Origin: Gemmatimonadota bacterium
GTDB taxonomy: Bacteria; Gemmatimonadota; Gemmatimonadetes; Longimicrobiales; Gaopeijiaceae
NCBI GenBank assembly: GCA_028873815.1
Contig: JAPPNN010000018.1
Location: 62,001-126,000 of the forward strand
Length of the DNA: 64,000 nucleotides
Direction of reading: 5' to 3'
Positions 1 through 9,930 of this stretch are shown here, in pieces. Each line of letters starts with the position of its first letter. Position 1 is the stretch's first letter. The position numbers and the translations under genes are program-made. Below the pieces are notes generated by a model. That model searched no databases. It was not told the origin of the DNA and was given only the letters and a program-made list of their open reading frames with translations.

Positions 1-59
1 TCATCGCCTGCGAATCACCTCCCCCGCCCGGCGAGGACGCCCGGCAGGAAGACAGCGCA

Positions 60-458
60 ATGCCCGAACCCACACCCATCGAACACATCGTCCCCGAGGG
101 CGTCGCGCGGCTGCCCGTCTTCACGCCCGCCGTCCGCGTCGGCGACCTGGTCTTCCTCTCCGGCGCGATCGGTACTCCGCCCAGCGGCGAACTGCGCGTC
201 GTCGAGGGCGGCGTCGGCGCCGAGACGCGTGCCACCATGGACAACATCGGCCGCATCCTCGACGCGGCGGGGCTCGGCTTCGCGGACCTCGTGAAGTGCA
301 CGGTGTTCCTCGCCGACATGGCCGACTACGCGGAGATGAACGAGGCCTATGTCACGTACTTCGAGGGCATCGAACCGCCGGCACGCTCAGCGATGGCCGG
401 CAGCGGCCTGGCACTCGGAGCGAGGGTGGAGATCGAGTGTATCGCGCGGGCGAAGTGA
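60..458 (+). CDS. RidA/YjgF/UK114 family protein
   Basis: ORF; C-terminal ARSAMAGSGLALGARVEIECIA motif typical of RidA family. Confidence 0.9.
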   Translation: MPEPTPIEHIVPEGVARLPVFTPAVRVGDLVFLSGAIGTPPSGELRVVEGGVGAETRATMDNIGRILDAAGLGFADLVKCTVFLADMADYAEMNEAYVTYFEGIEPPARSAMAGSGLALGARVEIECIARAK

Positions 459-459
459 G

Positions 460-1731
460 GTGACCGGTCGGCCGGTCTTGCCGACGTTCGCGGGGATTCT
501 GGTCGTCGGCGCTACCGCAGGGTGTGACGAGGGCCCGGACCCCGCCGACTGGCCGGACGAGCTCGCCTACGGAGTCAGGGACAGCGCCGGGGTCACAATC
601 GTGGAGAGCGCGAGCCCGGCGCCCGATTCGCGTCTCGCGTGGCGGGTCGGACCGCAACCCCGGGTTTCCGTCGGCGTCCCGACGGCGGACGAGGATTACC
701 AGCTATACGAAGTCGGCGACGCGACCAGGCTGGCCGACGGCCGAATCGTGGTCGCGAACGGGGGTTCGAATCAGGTGCTGGTGTTTGACGACGCTGGCCG
801 CTACCTGAGCGCCTGGGCGGGCCCGGGCGAGGGCCCCGGTGAGTTTCGGTCGCTGGCGCTCGTGGAACCGTGGACCGCCGACTCCCTGATCGCCGCCGAT
901 TCGGAGCAAGGCCGGGTTTCCATCTTCGATCTGGAAGGCGAACCCGGCAGAACCATGACACTGATGGGTGAACCCGGTGTCCTGGGCAGGTCCATAAGCG
1001 CCGACGCGAGAGAACACCGGATGATGGGTCTCCTTCCGAACGGAGCGATCCTGACCAGGGACCCCGGTGGAGCCTTCACCGAGGGACTGTGGCGGTGGGA
1101 CCATGTCTACGGTCTCGCTAGTGCCGACGGCAGCGCGGCGGTGTCTCTCGGCGACTACCCCGGACCGGAGACCTACTCCGAGAGCATCTTCGTCGAAGAA
1201 GAAAGGATGGTCTATGTCACCCCTCTGAGGCACCCGTTCGGCAAGACGACATTCACGGCCGTGTGGGGCGATCTGGTCGCCTTTGGACGCAACGAGACGT
1301 ACGAGATCAATGCCTTAGCCAACGACGGTTCCCTCGCGCGTATCGTGCGCCGCGAGCATGTGGTTGGCAGTCCGACCGAGGCCCAACTGGATGCCGCCAT
1401 TCGCGAACGTCTTGCGGATCTTTCGGACGAAGACCGCAATCGCAGGCTGGAAGTCGCCGCCAACGTCCCGATGGTCGAGACCTTCCCGGCCTACTCCGGC
1501 CTGCAAGCGGACGCACTCGACCATCTCTGGGTCCGCGAGTTCAAGCTCCCCGGCGACGAGAGCGAGAATCCGGTCTGGACCGTCTTCGATCCTGAGGGCC
1601 GCGCTCTGGGATTCGTCGAGTCCCCGCCCGGCCTGACGATCTACGAGATCGGCGCGGATTACATCCTGGGAAAGCGCACCGACGAGCTGGATATCGAGTA
1701 CGTGGAGGTGTGGGCACTGAGTCGCCAGTAA
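460..1731 (+). CDS. 6-bladed beta-propeller (NHL-like) lipoprotein
   Basis: ORF 349..1731; in-frame GTG at 460 gives a signal peptide with lipobox (GATAGC); GPGEGPGEF propeller motif. Confidence 0.75.
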   Translation: MTGRPVLPTFAGILVVGATAGCDEGPDPADWPDELAYGVRDSAGVTIVESASPAPDSRLAWRVGPQPRVSVGVPTADEDYQLYEVGDATRLADGRIVVANGGSNQVLVFDDAGRYLSAWAGPGEGPGEFRSLALVEPWTADSLIAADSEQGRVSIFDLEGEPGRTMTLMGEPGVLGRSISADAREHRMMGLLPNGAILTRDPGGAFTEGLWRWDHVYGLASADGSAAVSLGDYPGPETYSESIFVEEERMVYVTPLRHPFGKTTFTAVWGDLVAFGRNETYEINALANDGSLARIVRREHVVGSPTEAQLDAAIRERLADLSDEDRNRRLEVAANVPMVETFPAYSGLQADALDHLWVREFKLPGDESENPVWTVFDPEGRALGFVESPPGLTIYEIGADYILGKRTDELDIEYVEVWALSRQ

Positions 1732-1822
1732 GCCCAACCGACCCTGCGGAGCCCCTGGAGACCATCGCGGGACGGTGCCGCGCCAGGTCCGGTGTGTGGA
1801 CCAACCCTCCCCTGGCTGTCGC

Positions 1823-1861
1823 GCTCTTAGTTTAGTTTAGGTCATAAACTAAACTAAGAGC
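1823..1861. repeat. Perfect 17-bp inverted repeat, 5-nt loop (gctcttagtttagttta-ggtca-taaactaaactaagagc)
   Basis: Direct reading; lies between convergent ORFs and overlaps the stop of the minus-strand ORF 1849..2295. Confidence 0.9.
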
Positions 1862-2295
1862 CGCACACTGCCGATCCTGCGGGTAGGTACAGGGAGGCTA
1901 GGCGCTGGCGGGGGCTGGTAGTTCGGCGCGTCCAGGACGCGCGCTTCGATCAGCAGGCTCCGGTCTCCGGTGCAAATGCCCCGAGAGATTTCGAGCAGCG
2001 CGGACCGCTCCGCACGGGTGAGGTTCGCCAAAACCGCGATCTTCTTCCGGGAGCGAGCGCCGTCCAGCACGCCTTGCGTGTCCAGACCGCCATCGGCCGC
2101 ATCCACCAGCACCACGTCCAGTCCAGTCTGCGACGGGATCAGGTCACAGAGCGCCGACCACCATCGCGGCTCGTGAGCAGGGTCTCCGCCCTCTGGCAGC
2201 TCGATCAGTGGCTGCTGGGCCAGTTCGCTCGGAGTCACCAGGACGAAGCCGCGCGTGATCCCGGCCCGGTGCTGCCGACGCAGCACGCGGGCCAT
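1849..2295 (-). CDS. Hypothetical protein, possibly a gene remnant
   Basis: ORF ends inside the inverted repeat; no recognised family; open frame extends upstream of the ATG to about 2350. Confidence 0.35.
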   Translation of the reverse strand: MARVLRRQHRAGITRGFVLVTPSELAQQPLIELPEGGDPAHEPRWWSALCDLIPSQTGLDVVLVDAADGGLDTQGVLDGARSRKKIAVLANLTRAERSALLEISRGICTGDRSLLIEARVLDAPNYQPPPAPSLPVPTRRIGSVRLLV

Positions 2296-2469
2296 CTCCG
2301 CTGGCGCGCAAGAGGGCCGACCGGCGACGCGCGGCCAGTAGCGGAATCACATTCGATGGCCGGATGGTTCGCGTACCTGATCCAGGTTCCGGGGCGTTGG
2401 TTGTGTCGTCCATGATGAACGCTCGCCCCTCCCGGGGGACGAAAAACCTCCGATTGTGTAACAATCAGG

Positions 2470-5400
2470 TCACGAACCGCCAATTCCGTCCACTCCCGCG
2501 CCTTCCAGTACCTCGTTCAGGTCCGGCACGACATCGCTGACGACCCCGTCCAACTGCTCTTCCGCCGTGCGGGCCTCCTCCCAGATCCTCGCCATGCGGC
2601 GGCGCTGGTCGTCCGACGGCCCGGTGAGCGAGCCGGTCGTGGACGGCCCACCGTCGAACTTGCCCAGCAGACCGGTCCACCAGTTGCGGATGTCGGCGTT
2701 GAGGCGGCGCCATTCGTCGGCGGCCTCTTCGATTCGGGCGGCCAGCTCTTCAGCCCGCTCGAGGTCGTCCTCGTCGACATCGTCGGCTTCTTCCAGCGAC
2801 TCAAGAGCCGCGTTCGCCTCGCGCTCCAGGTCGTAGGCGGCGACACCTTCGTCGTAGGCAAACCGCTTCAGTTCGTGCAGCTCGAGCGTGAACTCGTAGC
2901 GCGCGAGGCGCTCGGCTTCCGTAACGCGCAGCCGCTCGTCGGGCCGCACCGTGAGATCCTGCTGGCGGCGCTCGTCGCCGACCGTGAGAACCACCGTGAA
3001 CTCGCCCGGCAGCACGAACGGACCGTCGGGGCCCGAGTCCAGGTTGGGGACCTCGTAGCGGGTCGTATCGTGCGGGATGGGCTCGTGGCGCAGGTCCCAG
3101 GTCACCCGATTCGTGCCCGCCGTTCCGGGCCCGGTCAGGGTACGCACGACCGCGCCGGAGGCGTCACGCACCTCGATGCTCACCCCGCCTTCGACCGCTT
3201 CCGGCAGCCAGTAGTCGAAGTTCGCGCCGTAGGCCGGATTCTCGGCCCGATACACCCCCTGCCCCTGTGACGGGACATCGTTGCGGTAGAGGAACATCGT
3301 CGCGGGCCTGGGCGGCGTGAAGATCGGCTCGTCGACCTCGGTCAGGCGCCCGGTCGCGACGCCACTTTCGAACTCGATGTACAGATACGGCGTGATCAGC
3401 CCGATGTCGTCCAGGACGTAGATGCCGCGGCCGTGCGTCCCGGCGACCACGTCGTTGTCGCGCGGGTGGATCTCGATGTCGTCGACCGGCACGGCCGGCA
3501 TCCCCGAGCCGAGGTGGCCCCAGGTCGAGCCCCCGTCGATCGACGCGAAGGCGCCGTCCTCCGCGCCCACGATCAGCACGTTCGGGTTGGCGTGGTGCTC
3601 GCGGATCACGTTGACGGTGGCGCTCCCCAGCCCGGCCGCGACCGAGCGCCACGTCGCCCCCAGGTCCTCGGTCACGAGCACATACGGCGCGTAGTCGTCA
3701 TCCCAGTGGCCGTCGAGGCTCACGTAGGCGCGGTCCGCCTCGAAATGCGACGCCTCCACCCAGCTCACGTAGTACGGGAACGGTGGCCCGCCACCCGCAC
3801 CCACGATGTTCCCCGTGACGTCGGTCCAGGTCATGCCGTCGTCGCGGCTCACCTGGACGGTGCCATCGTCCGCGCCAGTCCACAGGACGCCCGCCGTCAC
3901 CGGTGATTCGGAAACGGCCGTGATCTCGCCGTACCCCGACACCCCGTCGTGCTTCGACAGAGTCGTAGAGTCCGGCATCATCCCCATGATCGGCAGGCTG
4001 TCGGGGTGGAGTCCCCGCGTCAGCTCGTCGGTGGCGCGCCAGCTGTCGCCCCGGTCGTCCGAGATGAACAGGCGGTTGCCGCCGAGGTAGACCCGGTTCG
4101 AGTTGTGCGGCGACACCAGGATCGGCGACTTCCAGTCGAAGCTGTACGTCTCGGTGGAGTCGCGCGGGAAGGGCTTCAAGGCCTTGCGGTCGCCTGTGGC
4201 CAGGTCCACGCGCACGATCCCGGCGTTCTGCGAAGTCACGTACACCGTGCCCGCGTCGGACCAGTCCGTCTCGGCGTACATCCCGTCGCCGTAGTCGATC
4301 ACCTGCCAGTCACGGTTCAGGATCCCGTGGTAGCGGGTGTTCCGGCTCGGTCCCCGGTACGAGTTGTTGTCCTGCAGGCCGCCGTAGACGAAGTACGGAT
4401 CCGCCATGTCGAGGTCGATGTCGTAGAACTGCTGGATCGGGATGTTGCCGATGAAGGTCCAGTTGTCGCCCCGGTCCCAGGTCGAATAGAGGCCGCCGTC
4501 GTTACCCAGGATCATGTGCGCCGAGTTCTCGGGGTCGATCCACAGGTCGTGGTGGTCCACGTGCACGCCGGTGTTGTACACGACCTCCTGTGCCACTGTG
4601 TTGAACGTCTCGCCCCCATCGGTGGTGCGGTGCAGCGAGCCGGCCACCAGGTACACGGTCTCGTCGTCGTTGGGATCGATCCTGAGCTGGCTGTAGTACA
4701 TGGGGCGCTGGTTGAGCTCGTTGACACGTGTCCACGATTCACCACGATCGGTCGACTTGAAGATTCCGCCTTCTTCAGCTTCGACCACCGCCATGACCAG
4801 CTGCGGATTGCGGCGAGACACCGCGAGGCCGATACGGCCCATGTCGCCCTCCGGCAAACCCTCGGTCAGCTCCCGCCAGGTATCGCCGCCGTCCGTGCTC
4901 TTGTAGATGCCGCTGCCGGGCCCGCCCCCGATGAACCCGTGCGCCCGCCGCTGGCGCTGGTACATGGCCGCGTAGAGAATGGCGGGATCGGACGGATCCA
5001 TGGCCAGGTCGGTCGCACCCGTGTGTTCATTTATGTAAAGGAGCTTCTGCCATGTGGCGCCCCGGTCGGTCGTGCGGAAGACGCCGCGCTCCTCGTTCGG
5101 GCCGAAGAGATGGCCCACCGCGGCCACCCAGACTCGATCCGGATCGGTGGGATGCACCACGATGCGGCCGACGTGCCGCGTGTCCTCGAGCCCGGTGAGC
5201 CGCCACGTCTTGCCGCCGTCCGACGAATGGTAGACGCCCTGCCCCCACGGCGAACTGTTGCGGTTGTTGGCCTCGCCCGTGCCGACCCACACTTCCAGCG
5301 GATCGGACGGGGCCAGCGCAATGTCTCCAACGGACAGATTGGGCTGGTCGTCAAAGATCGGTGTCCACGTGGTGCCGTGGTTGACGCTCTCCCAGACCCC

Positions 5401-5616
5401 GCCCGACGCGGCACCGACAAGGATGTGCGACTGGGTGCCCGGCACGATCTCGACGTCGCTGATGCGGCCGCCCGCGATGGCGGGGCCGATGTATCGCCAT
5501 GTCAGGCCGGCTGCGACGCGGTCGGGGGTTTGGGCGACCGCGGGAGTGGGAGCGAAATGCACTGCGGCGGCGCAGGTAAGGGACAGGAACAGGGCGGTCG
5601 TCGTGGAGCGCTGCAT
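2470..5616 (-). CDS. VPS10/sortilin-like BNR-repeat beta-propeller protein, secreted
   Basis: Signal peptide from MQRSTTTALFLSL..AVAQ; repeated SxDGGxTW Asp-box motifs; WRYIGPAIAGGRISD start. Confidence 0.85.
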   Translation of the reverse strand: MQRSTTTALFLSLTCAAAVHFAPTPAVAQTPDRVAAGLTWRYIGPAIAGGRISDVEIVPGTQSHILVGAASGGVWESVNHGTTWTPIFDDQPNLSVGDIALAPSDPLEVWVGTGEANNRNSSPWGQGVYHSSDGGKTWRLTGLEDTRHVGRIVVHPTDPDRVWVAAVGHLFGPNEERGVFRTTDRGATWQKLLYINEHTGATDLAMDPSDPAILYAAMYQRQRRAHGFIGGGPGSGIYKSTDGGDTWRELTEGLPEGDMGRIGLAVSRRNPQLVMAVVEAEEGGIFKSTDRGESWTRVNELNQRPMYYSQLRIDPNDDETVYLVAGSLHRTTDGGETFNTVAQEVVYNTGVHVDHHDLWIDPENSAHMILGNDGGLYSTWDRGDNWTFIGNIPIQQFYDIDLDMADPYFVYGGLQDNNSYRGPSRNTRYHGILNRDWQVIDYGDGMYAETDWSDAGTVYVTSQNAGIVRVDLATGDRKALKPFPRDSTETYSFDWKSPILVSPHNSNRVYLGGNRLFISDDRGDSWRATDELTRGLHPDSLPIMGMMPDSTTLSKHDGVSGYGEITAVSESPVTAGVLWTGADDGTVQVSRDDGMTWTDVTGNIVGAGGGPPFPYYVSWVEASHFEADRAYVSLDGHWDDDYAPYVLVTEDLGATWRSVAAGLGSATVNVIREHHANPNVLIVGAEDGAFASIDGGSTWGHLGSGMPAVPVDDIEIHPRDNDVVAGTHGRGIYVLDDIGLITPYLYIEFESGVATGRLTEVDEPIFTPPRPATMFLYRNDVPSQGQGVYRAENPAYGANFDYWLPEAVEGGVSIEVRDASGAVVRTLTGPGTAGTNRVTWDLRHEPIPHDTTRYEVPNLDSGPDGPFVLPGEFTVVLTVGDERRQQDLTVRPDERLRVTEAERLARYEFTLELHELKRFAYDEGVAAYDLEREANAALESLEEADDVDEDDLERAEELAARIEEAADEWRRLNADIRNWWTGLLGKFDGGPSTTGSLTGPSDDQRRRMARIWEEARTAEEQLDGVVSDVVPDLNEVLEGAGVDGIGGS

Positions 5617-5708
5617 TGGGGGCTTCTCCGGCTGGGGCGGTGGGTTACTCGCGGGCGCTTGGGTGTGCAACGTGGCGCGCGACGAGTCGTCGGGGCAACT
5701 TGGATCCC

Positions 5709-6674
5709 ATGAGCCAGGACGAACCCCGCATCTCCGAGGAGAAGGCACGCGCACTCTGGCGCCGTGCGGCCGAGCTGCAAGCCGAAGCCGCTCGCCGTCT
5801 CGAAGAGCGTTCGCGACAGTTGGCTCCACGGGGGCAGGCTGCCGATACGGGGGAGGTCGAAGGGTACCGACTGGCAGACGTGCGGGCCGCCGCCGAGGAA
5901 GCCGGGATTTCGCCCGAGTTCGTTGATCACGCGCTGGCGGAATCTCGCAGCCGGGGCCTGGCCGAAGTTGCTCAGGCCCGGCCATCGGCGATGGCGGCGC
6001 GTTTCCTGGGCCACCCGCCGCTTACGCTGGAGGTTTCCCGGGTGATCCACGCACCGGCGGAGGACGTCTACGCCGCCATGCAACGGATCCTCCCAGGAAG
6101 TCCGTTTCGTCTGAGTCTTACCGATCACTACGGAGCCGATCCCCTCGACGGAGGCGTGCTGGCGTTCAACGTTCCCGCCTACTCGTACACGGCAGCTCCG
6201 GCAGACCAGTCGTTCGCATACGAGATGGCCTGGGCGGACCTGAAGCAGCTGCTCTTCAGCCTTAGGCGTCTGGAAACCGATCCACCCGCGACCGAGTTGA
6301 CCGTTCAGGCCAGCCTGATCCGCAGCCAGAGACTCAGCATGTGGGTCGGAGGCGGCATTTCGGGGGTGGTCGCGTCGTTGAGCGGGGTCGTTGGCGGCTT
6401 CGCGGGCGGGGCCGCAGGGGCTGCCCTGGGTATCGGAGGTTTCGCAGCCGGTACGGCGGTGGCGGGGTTCCTGGCCGGTGCAGCAGCGGTCGGAGGGCTC
6501 GCGATGTTGGGCTGGCGCGGGATCTATCGTTACGCGTTGCGCCGTGGGGAGAAGGCCATCCGGAACCTGATCGGCTCGATCGCCGTCGACATCGAGACCG
6601 GCGGGGGCTTTTCGAGCCCAAAACCGCTTCCGAACCCCTTCAGGGGCTTCATTGGAGAAAGCCGGGGGGCGTAG
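5709..6674 (+). CDS. Hypothetical protein with Gly/Ala-rich hydrophobic C-terminal segment
   Basis: ORF; internal ATG at 5709 (MSQDEPRISEEKARALWRRAAELQAEAA); GVVGGFAGGAAGAALGIGGFAAG. Confidence 0.6.
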   Translation: MSQDEPRISEEKARALWRRAAELQAEAARRLEERSRQLAPRGQAADTGEVEGYRLADVRAAAEEAGISPEFVDHALAESRSRGLAEVAQARPSAMAARFLGHPPLTLEVSRVIHAPAEDVYAAMQRILPGSPFRLSLTDHYGADPLDGGVLAFNVPAYSYTAAPADQSFAYEMAWADLKQLLFSLRRLETDPPATELTVQASLIRSQRLSMWVGGGISGVVASLSGVVGGFAGGAAGAALGIGGFAAGTAVAGFLAGAAAVGGLAMLGWRGIYRYALRRGEKAIRNLIGSIAVDIETGGGFSSPKPLPNPFRGFIGESRGA

Positions 6675-6691
6675 CGGTCAGGGCGTGACAG

Positions 6692-8584
6692 TCAGGGCCT
6701 GGCCCCGGGGGCAAGGCCGCGGTGGTCGAAGCCGCGGCTGGTGTGGACGAGGAGCTCGAGGTTGCCGTTGACGATATCGTGCAGGAGTCTGGGGGACAGG
6801 TCTGCAACGCCATCGACATCCGATTCCTCCGGGCCGCCAAGGCGCAGGACTACGACGGGGCCGCCGTCGTTTTCGCCCTCCGCTTCGGGGGCGCGGCGGC
6901 GGAGCACCACGCCGTAGATGTCGGCGGGGTCGGTTGCGGAGACGGTGATGCGGTAGGACAGCGTGCCGGTCGGGAGGTCCACGGCCATGACGGCGTCGAC
7001 ACCATCGCCGCTGGGGGGATCGGTGGCGATTTGCACCGGGGGCGGTGCGGCGCCGTTGACCAGGGGCGGGGTGCGCAGCGGAGCGCGCCGTTTGGGATGC
7101 GCGGCCTCGTACGCGAACGCGAACGCGACGAGGCGGACGTCGTCGAGCGAGCGACCCAGCAGTTCCAGGCCGACCGGGAGGCCGCGCTCGGTGAAGCCGG
7201 CCGGGATGGTGAGCGCGGGCAACCCTGTGTGCGCGCTCAGGAAGCAGGTCGCGCCGGTGGGCGCCGCGCCGATGAGGGCGACCTCCTGCCGCATGGTCGA
7301 GTAGGCGAGCGCGTCGAGATCGTGCCGGGTGAGGAGGTCCACGACCGCCGCCGTCAGGGTCCGCCGGCGTTCCAGGGTCTCGTCGAGTTCGGGGGTGTCG
7401 CGGGCGGCGCGTTCGTTGCGGCGACGGAAGCTGCCGTCCAGCGCTTCGTGATGGAGGCCGGCTTCGAGGATCTCCTCCAGCGACGCGACGGGAGCGTTGG
7501 GGACGCCGGCCAGGTAGTCCATCAGGTCGAACTTGAAATCGAAGTCGATCAGGCCCGTGTTGGAGAGCAGGTCGTCCATGTCGGGGATTTCGACGTCCAG
7601 AACCGTTGCGCCGAGGGCTTCCATCTCGCCGAGCGCGTCGCGAATCACCCGGGTCACCGTGCCCGCGCTCCCCTGCTCCGGCACCCATGCTTCCAGCACA
7701 CCGATCCGGGCACCGTCCAGAGCGGCCGGATCGAGCGCAGCCTGGAAGTTCGGCGTTTCGCGCCCCTCGAGAATGGCGGTGGCGGGATCGGCAGGATCGG
7801 GCCCCACTGACGCGTCCAGCGCAATGGCCAGATCGGTCACGGTGCGCGCCAGCGGCCCGCCCGTGTCCTGCGAATGCGACAGTGGCAGAATCCCATCGAT
7901 GCTGGACAGCCCCTTGGTCGGCCGCAGCCCGAAGAGGTTGTGCACCGACGCGGGGATCCGGATCGAACCGCAGGTGTCGCTGCCCCAGGCCACGGCGGCG
8001 AAGCTGGCGGCGACAGCCGCGCCGGTCCCACCCGAACTGCCGCCAGGGTTGCGCGCCGGATCGTAGGGGTTTCGCGTCTGTCCGCCCAGCGAGCTGATCG
8101 TCGTGATCCCGGCTGCGAGTTCGTGCAGGTTCGTCTTGCCGAGAATGACCGCGCCGGCATCGAGCAGACGTTTCACCTGAAACGCGTTGTCGACCGGACG
8201 GAGGCCCGCCAGCGCCAGACTCGACCCGGTCGTGGGCATCCAGTCCATGTCGTAGTTGTCCTTCATGAGAACCGGGATGCCGTGCATGGGGCCACGCACC
8301 GTTCCCGCCGCCCGCTCTGCATCCAGCGCCGCGGCCTGCTCCCGCGCGAATGGATTCAGCCTGACGATGGTGTTGAGCGCCGGACCTGCACGATCGTAGG
8401 CCGCGATGCGGGCCTCGTAGGAATCGACCAGCTGCACCGAGGTGAACTGGCCCGCGGCCATCGCGGCCTGCAACTCTGGAATCGAGGCCTCGACGACCTC
8501 GAAGTCGATGTCGCTGGCGGACCTCGGGGGTCCGCACGCGGAGGCCATCGCGAGGAGGGCGACGAGAGTCAGGCGGGGAAGCAT
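6692..8584 (-). CDS. Amidase-signature lipoprotein with C-terminal CHRD-like domain
   Basis: Amidase motif NPGGSSGGTGAAVAA..GSDTCGSIRIPAS; lipobox MASAC; C-term GTLSYRITVSA...NGNLELLVHTSRG resembles CHRD. Confidence 0.85.
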   Translation of the reverse strand: MLPRLTLVALLAMASACGPPRSASDIDFEVVEASIPELQAAMAAGQFTSVQLVDSYEARIAAYDRAGPALNTIVRLNPFAREQAAALDAERAAGTVRGPMHGIPVLMKDNYDMDWMPTTGSSLALAGLRPVDNAFQVKRLLDAGAVILGKTNLHELAAGITTISSLGGQTRNPYDPARNPGGSSGGTGAAVAASFAAVAWGSDTCGSIRIPASVHNLFGLRPTKGLSSIDGILPLSHSQDTGGPLARTVTDLAIALDASVGPDPADPATAILEGRETPNFQAALDPAALDGARIGVLEAWVPEQGSAGTVTRVIRDALGEMEALGATVLDVEIPDMDDLLSNTGLIDFDFKFDLMDYLAGVPNAPVASLEEILEAGLHHEALDGSFRRRNERAARDTPELDETLERRRTLTAAVVDLLTRHDLDALAYSTMRQEVALIGAAPTGATCFLSAHTGLPALTIPAGFTERGLPVGLELLGRSLDDVRLVAFAFAYEAAHPKRRAPLRTPPLVNGAAPPPVQIATDPPSGDGVDAVMAVDLPTGTLSYRITVSATDPADIYGVVLRRRAPEAEGENDGGPVVVLRLGGPEESDVDGVADLSPRLLHDIVNGNLELLVHTSRGFDHRGLAPGARP

Positions 8585-8587
8585 GGG

Positions 8588-9835
8588 TCAGGCGGTCAGG
8601 AACAGGATGACCGTCGTCAGGGGACTTACGATCGTGAAGTACAGGACACCCAGCACGAACGCCTTGAGGAGGGTGAAGAACCAGCCGTTTCGGTAGAAGC
8701 GGCGCAGGGCAATGATCGGGTAGGCGAAGACCACTAGTCCGAAGATTCCCTGGATCAGCGCCTGCCCGGCCGCGCCCATGGGTGTGATCGACGCGATCAG
8801 CATAACGGTGACGATGATGAACAGGAACGAGTGGACATGCATGCCGAAGACGAGGTGCTCGATGTAGTACCGCTCGGGGCGCCAGTACAGCACGGCGAGC
8901 ATCAACGCGTAGACGGGCAGCAGGAAGAACATGGCAATCGACAGGTTGCCGATGATGCGTTCGACGAACGCGTCGCGGTCGTGCAGCAGGTCGACGAAGC
9001 TGTTCAGGACCATCCTCGCCAGGAAGCCGCGGAAACCCGGCAGTGCGACTGCTGCGCCAGGGGGCGGGGCGCCGGCGACCGTCCCGCCCGTCTGCGCCGT
9101 GCTGTCGGCACCCGGCGCTATGTTCTCCCCCGGCCCTGGATCCGCTTGCCGTCCGCCCACCGACGACGCCCGAGCTTCGGTATCGAAGGCCGCGGCCAGG
9201 AGCGCGAGGGCGATCTGGGTGCCCCTCGCCGACTCGCGTTTGAGCAGATCGTCCAGCTTGCCGTGCTGGGAAGGCTCCAGGTTCGCCCTGAGCGCTGCAA
9301 TCCCGGACTCGCTGATCTCCATCGACACCGGAACGTCCTCGCCCTCGATCTGCAACTGAAGTCCGGGCACCACGGCCTGCAGGGAATCCACCGCAGCCTG
9401 CAGGGAGTCCATCACCTCACCCGGGATCTCGGCGAGGGCTGAAGATGGATCCTGGTCCAGCTCCCCCTCGAGCGGGTTGGGAAGCCGCGACGTCACCAGC
9501 GACATCGTGAGGAAGAAGATCACGCTGGTGAAGAGGTAGAGCCGGACCGGCGTCATGTAGCGTGCGCGCCGGTTGCGGGAGAACTCGGTCGACAGGCTGC
9601 CAGGCCTGAAGAGCAGGAGCTTGAGCGTCTGCGCGAGGCGACCGTCGAACTCGAAGGACTCGCGCACCAACTCGCCCAGCACGGGGAAGAGGGACCGCGA
9701 GTAGGTCCGGTCGTTCTGGCCGCACTGCGAGCAGAAGCGCTCCGCGCGCGGGCGTCCGCAGTTCTCGCACAGGGCACCGGCAGCGTTGGCGGCGGACGTG
9801 GCCTCTGCGGGGGGTTCGTTGCTGGCGTCGGTCAT
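8588..9835 (-). CDS. DUF3667-like membrane protein with N-terminal zinc ribbon
   Basis: CENCGRPRAERFCSQCGQND zinc ribbon followed by LLFRPGSLSTEF and TM segments. Confidence 0.7.
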   Translation of the reverse strand: MTDASNEPPAEATSAANAAGALCENCGRPRAERFCSQCGQNDRTYSRSLFPVLGELVRESFEFDGRLAQTLKLLLFRPGSLSTEFSRNRRARYMTPVRLYLFTSVIFFLTMSLVTSRLPNPLEGELDQDPSSALAEIPGEVMDSLQAAVDSLQAVVPGLQLQIEGEDVPVSMEISESGIAALRANLEPSQHGKLDDLLKRESARGTQIALALLAAAFDTEARASSVGGRQADPGPGENIAPGADSTAQTGGTVAGAPPPGAAVALPGFRGFLARMVLNSFVDLLHDRDAFVERIIGNLSIAMFFLLPVYALMLAVLYWRPERYYIEHLVFGMHVHSFLFIIVTVMLIASITPMGAAGQALIQGIFGLVVFAYPIIALRRFYRNGWFFTLLKAFVLGVLYFTIVSPLTTVILFLTA

Positions 9836-9930
9836 GGGCGCAACCTAGAATGACGCCGGGCCGTGCGGCAATCCGCCCGGACCGTCCAGCGGCACCTTTC
9901 CTACAGCCTGCCGGATAGCAGGCCGCACCC

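Noticed and set aside
3949-5712. 587-aa plus-strand ORF opposite the VPS10-like gene
   Set aside because: Shadow ORF; no recognisable domain, real gene on the minus strand
6678-8537. 619-aa minus-strand ORF overlapping the amidase
   Set aside because: Frame-shifted Arg-rich product; the amidase frame carries all the motifs
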